Positions 53,063-59,700 of a stretch of DNA of 64,000 nt are shown piece after piece. This stretch comes from a virus. The stretch spans positions 1 to 64,000 of IMG/VR virus record IMGVR_UViG_3300027795_000039; one strand, written 5' to 3'. Position 1 is the first letter of the stretch; the number at the start of each line of letters is the position of its first letter. Both the position numbers and the translations under genes were made by a program. The notes under the pieces are model-generated. The model had not been told where the DNA came from and made no database searches. It worked only from the letters and a program-made list of their open reading frames with translations.

Positions 53063-53455
53063 ATGGCGAAGATGAGCAGCGCTAAGTTGCTTGAGGCATT
53101 CAAGGAAATGACCGTGCTCGAGTTGTCCGAGTTCGTGAAAACATTCGAGGAGACATTCGAGGTGAAAGCCGCGGTACCGATGGTTTCCACGGATGGTGGT
53201 GGTACTGGTCCAACCATACCTGTCATCGTGGAAGATGAGGAGCCAGACGAGTTTGATGTTATCATCGAAGCTGCTGGTAGCACTAAGATCCAGGTCATCA
53301 AAGAGGTGCGTGTTCTTACCAAGCTCGGGCTGAAGGAGGCCAAGGACCTGGTGGACGGGGCACCGAAGGTGGTACTGGAAGCTGTTAATAAGGAAACCAT
53401 GGAGAAGGCGAAGGCTTCTCTCGAGAGTGCTGGTGCCACCATCACGGTTAAGTAA
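53063..53455 (+). CDS. rplL: Phage-encoded ribosomal protein L7/L12
   Basis: A 130-residue product from ATG 53063 (GAGGAGAATC upstream). The N-terminal dimerisation domain ([19 protein letters not shown]) is joined by an acidic hinge to the C-terminal domain. That domain has [20 protein letters not shown] and [18 protein letters not shown], the factor-binding face that recruits EF-Tu, EF-G and IF2 to the ribosome. Length is normal for a bacterial bL12, and the key Lys and Gly residues are present. The hinge is Asp/Glu-rich and not Ala-rich. It could exchange onto host ribosomes; this is inferred. Confidence 0.92.
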   Translation: MAKMSSAKLLEAFKEMTVLELSEFVKTFEETFEVKAAVPMVSTDGGGTGPTIPVIVEDEEPDEFDVIIEAAGSTKIQVIKEVRVLTKLGLKEAKDLVDGAPKVVLEAVNKETMEKAKASLESAGATITVK

Positions 53456-53476
53456 CTAACTCAGGAGAATCAACAC

Positions 53477-54091
53477 GTGATTGCTCAGATTACCGCTCCG
53501 ATCATCATCGGAACTGCGTTGTTGAGTGGTATGGCAGCGCAGCCATCATCACCAAGACTATCGCCGATTCCACAAAAAGCGATAACAGAAGGTGAGGCAT
53601 ACACAGCCACAGGTCAGATCCGGCCAGCGGATAACGCACACTGGTGCTTGACTGCAGACAGTAGCACGGGGAATAATACCCCACTATACGTGCTACCGTG
53701 CATTAAAGGATCATCGCTGCAGACCTGGTTCATGTACCGAATTCCACAGTCTGGTGGAATTAACCTGGAGGCGTACCCGGACGCGATCGTGGGGCAACGC
53801 GGATCATCGCATAACGCGGTGATCATCAACAACGGTCCGAACCCTACACCGAGTAACACAACCACTCTCGTGTACTTCACACCATATGAGAAGGGATGGC
53901 TTCTCGACGTTAAGAAGGGGAAGCTGCTCTGGTTCCTGACGATTCCATCACACCTGGTGGCTAGGAAGATGTACACCGTGCAGTGGAGCTCGGTAACAAG
54001 TAACAATAAGAAGAGCGTGGAGTGGCTGCTACCAGATTGGCAAGACCTGGATACTGAACCAGTAGTTCCAGGTGCTGGTAAGACGAAGTAA
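53477..54091 (+). CDS. Exported protein, beta-trefoil-like
   Basis: A 204-residue product from GTG 53477 with AGGAGAATC upstream. The hydrophobic N-terminus (about residues 3-22) is a signal peptide or anchor. The body (GQIRPADNAHWCLT, YVLPC, QTWF) parallels the lipoprotein at 18824, so the two are paralogues with different anchors. Its stop overlaps the next ATG. Confidence 0.68.
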   Translation: MIAQITAPIIIGTALLSGMAAQPSSPRLSPIPQKAITEGEAYTATGQIRPADNAHWCLTADSSTGNNTPLYVLPCIKGSSLQTWFMYRIPQSGGINLEAYPDAIVGQRGSSHNAVIINNGPNPTPSNTTTLVYFTPYEKGWLLDVKKGKLLWFLTIPSHLVARKMYTVQWSSVTSNNKKSVEWLLPDWQDLDTEPVVPGAGKTK

Positions 54092-54234
54092 TGGATGAAC
54101 GACCAGAAGAGGCATTCAACTCTTCATGCATGCGACACGACATGGATGCCGCGAAGTGGGCGTTGCGACGGGAGCGGTACTTGCGATCGATGATGTCGGA
54201 TGTTAGCTACCTCATCGGTAACAACGCCGCTTGA
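54091..54234 (+). CDS. Small helical protein interrupted by an in-frame TGA
   Basis: A 47-residue product up to GCT TGA. The frame then continues for 30 sense codons (AWFEECQQERRWLGAEAKMM) to TAA at 54327, and has no start codon in its first part. The joined 78-residue sequence reads as one helical protein. Read-through, selenium-free recoding or a nonsense mutation are all possible. Confidence 0.55.
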   Translation: MDERPEEAFNSSCMRHDMDAAKWALRRERYLRSMMSDVSYLIGNNAA

Positions 54235-54327
54235 GGAGATGCGTGGTTCGAGGAGTGTCAGCAGGAACGGCGGTGGCTGGGAGCGGAGGCTAAGATGATG
54301 ATGTGTGCTTACCGTGGTGAATTGTAA
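54235..54327 (+). other. Possible read-through extension of the gene at 54091
   Basis: In-frame, protein-like continuation past TGA. It ends 18 nt before the next gene and so fills what would otherwise be a gap. Confidence 0.45.
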
Positions 54328-54345
54328 ATGTGAGAAGGGATTACT

Positions 54346-54498
54346 ATGACAACACCGATTGAGGCAGTGCAGGTGATACTTGCGCAAGCGCGTGGACTTC
54401 AGATGGCGATTGACGAAGCTAGAACAAACGGTTGCTCATGCAGTCCATGTGAGACACTGCGTGGTATGGCGATGACCATGGATACTACTGAGTCGTAG
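54346..54498 (+). CDS. Very small protein with CxC-x2-C motif
   Basis: A 50-residue product with a helix (IEAVQVILAQARGLQMAIDEA) and CSCSPC near residue 32, possibly a metal site. GAGAAGGG lies upstream. Ends 10 nt before the convergent ADP-ribosyltransferase-like gene. Confidence 0.55.
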   Translation: MTTPIEAVQVILAQARGLQMAIDEARTNGCSCSPCETLRGMAMTMDTTES

Positions 54499-54507
54499 TA
54501 CGTAATA

Positions 54508-55836
54508 TTACACGTCATTATCTGGCATAACAACACTTAGGTTTACTGTTCCGTCTGCATCCACACTATCTACACGATACGTGGTTCCTCGAGGGAGGAT
54601 ATGCTCCTGTACTCCCTTATCACCGTTTACCATGTTGTACCCACGTGGTATGGTAATTTTCATCACGCGAGGAGTACCAGGTGTTATTTTCAAATCAACG
54701 AGTGGTGATTCAGTTTGCCCAGGCTGCAGTTGACCAGCGCGCGCGTAAGCAAAATTAGTCGCTTCTTCTTTGCTTTCAGTCGTTGATCCAAATGCTTTGT
54801 CGGTGAATTTCATACCTGGTTTAAGCTCAAAATCAGCGGGAGCTGACATTCCACGATACACCGTGGTATCTTGTCGTGCCCAGCTTTTAGCGATTGCACT
54901 ATCTAGGATCCCGATGTCACCGCTTACACCAGACAGATATGAACCGTCACCTCGTCGCAGTGCAGGGTTAAAGTAATCAGCGCCACCACTACGTGGTCTT
55001 TCGTAATCCTTTAGTAGGTACTTTTCTGGGTTTGATAGCTTACCAAATGGTGCATCTGGGTTATCTGCAACGCGTTTTGGCTCAGACAACGTCATTCGCT
55101 TAGACGCACCAGGACCAGGGATACCATCATATTTAATACTATTAGATAGTTTAAATGCTTGAGATCTTCTCAAACCAATCGGTGTATCTTTGTTGTTAAC
55201 GTGCCACGCTTGAGAAGCCAAATACAGATGATGATATGCCAGCGTTGGTGAACTATTATTAAGCGCTTCTTCTGCCTTAGGCAAGTGCTTACCGACAATT
55301 TTTTGCTCATCTTCTGGCAAGCTAGTGAATTGTTGTTGAATAGCTGGATCATTACTCAAAATTGAGAAGTGATCTGGTTCCACTTTATCGCTAACGACAT
55401 CTTCAACGTGATTAGCTGGTGTACCAATCGTTTTCTTTGGTGGTTTTACACCATCTTCACGTTGTGTTTTACCAGAATTAAAGTGACCTGCCAATGTTCT
55501 AACAGCAGTTTCACGGTCTTTATGAGATGAGGTATGACCATCTGAGTGTGTGGCCGTGTATTTACCGGTAATACCGCGGTCAACGCGACCAACACTGTAA
55601 CCAGACGGTTTATGTACCACGGTGCCATCACGTTTTACTGACAGATCGGCTGTTTTTAGCTTATCTGGTTTATCACCACAAGGAGGACGCACGCAGATGA
55701 AGCCGTGGATATACCCTTCAGCACCAACCTTAATGACATCTGGTATCACTGACATAAGTGGCATCAGTCGCTCAAACGCACGTTCATCTACCTGGCGCTT
55801 GGCGTCAGATAGATTACTGAACAGCGAAGCGATCAT
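54508..55836 (-). CDS. ADP-ribosyltransferase-exoenzyme-like head-region protein
   Basis: A 442-residue protein. Residues 33-49 (DVIKVGAEGYIHGFICV) and the next 75 residues match the protein at 44908. The C-terminal 120 residues fit an ADP-ribosyltransferase exoenzyme: VYRGM (Arg328), FGSTTES (351-353) and VQEHILPRGT with Glu411 as the likely catalytic residue. The residue two before it is Val, not the usual Glu/Gln, so target specificity may differ or activity be NAD hydrolysis. It lies just downstream of the capsid gene. Capsid packaging is inferred from the shared N-terminus. Confidence 0.75.
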   Translation of the reverse strand: MIASLFSNLSDAKRQVDERAFERLMPLMSVIPDVIKVGAEGYIHGFICVRPPCGDKPDKLKTADLSVKRDGTVVHKPSGYSVGRVDRGITGKYTATHSDGHTSSHKDRETAVRTLAGHFNSGKTQREDGVKPPKKTIGTPANHVEDVVSDKVEPDHFSILSNDPAIQQQFTSLPEDEQKIVGKHLPKAEEALNNSSPTLAYHHLYLASQAWHVNNKDTPIGLRRSQAFKLSNSIKYDGIPGPGASKRMTLSEPKRVADNPDAPFGKLSNPEKYLLKDYERPRSGGADYFNPALRRGDGSYLSGVSGDIGILDSAIAKSWARQDTTVYRGMSAPADFELKPGMKFTDKAFGSTTESKEEATNFAYARAGQLQPGQTESPLVDLKITPGTPRVMKITIPRGYNMVNGDKGVQEHILPRGTTYRVDSVDADGTVNLSVVMPDNDV

Positions 55837-55842
55837 GATGCC

Positions 55843-56640
55843 TCAATTATTCATGCCGATGTTGAGCGCCTGGTGGAGAGTGGGGATGAAGGAGTTGTTG
55901 TCGATGGAAGCGTGGGTGATGCGATGAGTACGATAACCTTTTTCAAGATGATATGTATCGCGTTTTGCATCATGTACCCGAGCCGAATGAGCGGTGTGAG
56001 CTAGACCATCGATTTCGATGTCTAGATTACATGATGGAATAAACAAATCTATTTCGTGACCGGTATCGATGTAATGTGGATCATATTCGATACCAATTTC
56101 ATCTAGATATGTCGCTACAATTGACTCATACGGATACAGTGGTGTATTTTTAAGCAATTGAAGCATGCGTTGCTTCGCTTGCTCACGATGCCCTTCACGA
56201 TCCCAGTGATACAACGGTTGATTAGGATCATCCCAGAGTCGGCGAGCGATTTCTGCTTGTTTTTCACGCTCTGCTGGGTCTTCGTACCGTTTGATCATCA
56301 TCTGACGCTGCGGTTCACGCATCTCAGGATTATTACGGTAGCTTTCTCGACCTTTCGCCTGAGCTGCACGAAATGTTTCAGTTTCACGGAACCGTCGTTG
56401 CGCCTCGTGCCATGCTTCTGATTTATTCGCGCCGTTAGAACCTTGTTTTTGGACTTCAACACCGGCATTAACGAGCAATTCTCGTGCTCTCCAATATTGG
56501 ATATCGTACAGCTCACCGAGCCTGCTTAGACTACCAGTGCGTTCATAATCAGCTTGAAGCTGTTCTCTACTAAGAGCAGACGCCGCCAGAAAATTTTGTT
56601 CGATTTCCTGGCGGCGCTGCTTACCACGATTATTTCCCAA
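55843..56640 (-). CDS. Free-standing homing endonuclease, Vsr/EDxHD-like
   Basis: A 265-residue product from TTG 56640. The N-terminal part (LSREQLQADYERTGSLSRLG) and QKQGSNGANKSEAWHEAQRRF match the intron-borne enzyme at 59253. The C-terminal nuclease domain (YESIVATYLDEIGIEYDPH, IDLFIPSCNLDIEIDG, KGYRTHRITH) has the Asp/Glu layout of Vsr-like homing endonucleases. It lies outside any intron, between capsid gene and ADP-ribosyltransferase, with its own promoter. It may mobilise one of the ORF-less introns. Confidence 0.78.
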   Translation of the reverse strand: MGNNRGKQRRQEIEQNFLAASALSREQLQADYERTGSLSRLGELYDIQYWRARELLVNAGVEVQKQGSNGANKSEAWHEAQRRFRETETFRAAQAKGRESYRNNPEMREPQRQMMIKRYEDPAEREKQAEIARRLWDDPNQPLYHWDREGHREQAKQRMLQLLKNTPLYPYESIVATYLDEIGIEYDPHYIDTGHEIDLFIPSCNLDIEIDGLAHTAHSARVHDAKRDTYHLEKGYRTHRITHASIDNNSFIPTLHQALNIGMNN

Positions 56641-56679
56641 TTAACTGGACTCTTGTGGGATAATTTGGCTCACCAAATT

Positions 56680-56708
56680 ATTATACCATAGAGAAATGTC
56701 ATTGGAAA
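56680..56708 (-). promoter_or_regulatory. Minus-strand promoter for the free-standing homing endonuclease
   Basis: On the minus strand: TTTCCA, 17 bp, TATAAT with ATGG before the -10. It starts 9 nt after the capsid gene's proposed stop codon. Confidence 0.65.
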
Positions 56709-56716
56709 ATAATATA

Positions 56717-59700
56717 TTATGAGTATGGCGTGGTGTCCGATACTTGACAGTAAACTTTGTTACCAGTAAAATACTGGGCTAAGTCGTTTCCGCTTAGCTC
56801 TACGTGTTTCCACGCAGCTCAGACTCTCTCTTCATCTCGTTACACGAGAGCATCGTACATAGTCGTTGAACCTTCCCATCGCTTTCGCAGGTGGGCTCGG
56901 CTGCTGATTTTCCCTACTACCAGCTTCTCAAACCATCACGCTCATGTTTTCACATCACGTTGTGGTGCTGATATTTAATGGGAGGTTCCAGCAATTCTCG
57001 ATGTTATTGCCCGTTTCTCGCGAAACGGCGACCCTCACATTGTCGAAAGGCCTTGTAGAATTCCGGAGTAGAATGGCGCGTAGCTGACGAGCGCTCCATA
57101 GCAAGCTGTTACTACATGATTACTCATGCGACCAGATCGTTTCCGTCTGGTTCTCATGATTTACCATCTCATGAGATCGGACTGTCTCTTGATCTGCGAT
57201 ATTAACCACGTAATGCCTCGTAGCTGATATCATAACACAGATCCGGTACATACAGTCTCTGCACGCTGGTAGGCATTACCAACGCTCAGGATTCCCTATT
57301 ATAATGCAGGTAGGGTTCCCTGAACAGTACCGATTCACTTATTCTGTTACCAGAATAGTGCCCCTAATAAACGAGGAACAATGAATATCGGAAGGACGCG
57401 TCAATTACAGGCCACGCGATACTAACATAATCCTGGACGCCTTTTTGTTACTTAATTGAGCCATTATAGCTGCAATTAGAATTGGTCATTTCTGCCAATT
57501 TCTTACTATCTCCAGTAAGAACAGAGCACATCTTCATCCTGTTTCCAGGAGCCACGTGCATGCTCGTTGAACCTTCTCGTCATCATATGATAGGCGAGCT
57601 CGGCTGCTGATTTTCTCTGTCATTAGTTTCTCAAACCATCACGCTCGGTTTTTCAACTCACGTTGTGGTACTAATGCTTACCGAGATGTTCCAGCAATTC
57701 TCGTGGTTTATCATTACTCGTTACCGAGTATGGACCCGCTAATTCAGGTCATTTCCCAGGCATTCAGTATTGTTAAGTGCATATTAATACGCACTGCTTA
57801 GTCATTTCTGCTAAGCTCTGCATGTCTCCATGCAGCTCAGCCCATATCTTCATCCGTAAAGGACGCACCGTACATGGTCGTTGAACCTTCCTGTCGCTTT
57901 TTAAAGCAGGCAGGCTCGGCTGCTGATTGCCCCTGCTAACGCATTCTCAGGCATTCGCGTTTGCATTTTCATGCTACGCTGTAGCTGCGTTAGGTGGTAC
58001 GGGTTTTCCAGCAATTCTCGGTGTTTTCACTCACTCGTTACCGAGTGAGGCGCCAATTTTTACTTAGCGACGTTCGTCCACGTCTGCGGCAACTGATACG
58101 TTTGCAGCAGTGCGGTGCCTTGCGTAAGCCACGGGTGAACGACGAGGTTAAGGATAGACCGGGTAATCGGGTTCTGGAACTGCGAAACCGCCGCACCGAT
58201 CTTAACGCCACCAACATCAGGCTGGTCAAGGAACAGCCGGTAGTTCGTGGCTGCACCCTGGCTGATGATGTCGGTGGAGAGGCGCATGAGGTCGCCACCG
58301 TCGCCGACGATTTCCGCCGGGTCAGCACGGAACGCGCCTGGGTTGGTGAAGACGGATTCCCACAGTCCATCCAGCGCCTGGTAAATCGCGTTGTAGGAGA
58401 GATGGGTGCCGACATTCGGGTTGTAGTAGCCACCCTGCCACCCGGATGGGTAGACACTGGAGGTGGCTGACTTACCGGTCAGCGTCGGGATGATGCCTTC
58501 CATCCTGGTGTTCGCGCCGGTGCCAGTGTCGGTCGTCGGAGCGGTGGTGCCGATGGTTGGAATCGCACCCTGGAGCGTATAACGGACACCACCAACACCG
58601 GTGGCCATGCGGTACTGGTTACCCGCGCCCGTGGTGGTGCTGGCATAGATGTTGTACTGCAGCCCCGCATTGACGTATGGGATGGTAACGTCAACAACGC
58701 TACCAGTCGTCAGGGTGATGGAGCTGTTGGCGCTGCTGGCAGCCGTTTCGCCGTAGTAGTTCGTGGCGGTGACAGTGACGTACAGCGTGCCTGAGGTTGG
58801 AGAGAGTGGAGTTTCATTGGAACCTGCGGTACGAAGAGTGCAGGTTGGAGCGGATGGAGTTGTTAGCTTGACGCTGGAGTGGGAGAGCATTGCATATTCT
58901 TCGCCCCATTTTGTTACTCATCACTTACGTGATGGGGCACGTTATTTCTACGTGCCTCTGCAGGTTTACCATACCAGCAGTTCGGACTGTCTCTTAATCC
59001 GTGGCTAATCATGCATGTCGCTTCACATAAATTATCCGTAGCGGATTCGGTACATACAGTCTCTGCACACCATAAAGCGTTATGGTGCTCACGATTCCCC
59101 AGTAACATGGTGGGGTTCCCTGAACAGTACCATACATCTACACAATTACTTGCGTAGCGGACCAGCGATGATCATCATCTCTTGCAAGAGAATCAGGGAT
59201 GCCAATGCACTTACATCTTCGAACGGAGTTGTTACTTCCTAATAACTGAGAGTTATTTACTCTCATTGTCATCATCAGGAGAGCAGGTCATTTCTGCCTG
59301 CTTCTGCATTTTTTCCATCAATGCAGACCGGACTATATCATCGTCACTTTTTCGTCTACCAACTTGTGCCGACCGTAGAAGTCCATACGTACGTTGAGGT
59401 GAGCGAATTGTACATTCTGGGTTTTCTTCCGCTGGAATGCTGAGTGATCTAACACATTCATCCGCATGAGCGAATATGTCTTCAGCTGCGAATCTTACAA
59501 TTTCTATCCCAGAATCACGTATCTCTCGTGATCGCTTTACGTTGTACTCTTCCATAACACGATCTGGCTTAGCATCAATTTCGATAGCGAGAAGCCGGTC
59601 ATGAAGAAGTACATCAACGTAGTATTTACCACGTAGTACGATGGCATTTGAGGTAAATGAAACTGACGCTCGTTTAAGAGCATCTTGCAATTCAGCTTCA

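Noticed and set aside
57994-58470. Plus-strand ORF of 158 codons within the capsid region
   Set aside because: It is antisense to capsid exon 6 and has no promoter or ribosome site; the minus-strand frame is protein-like across the same bases.
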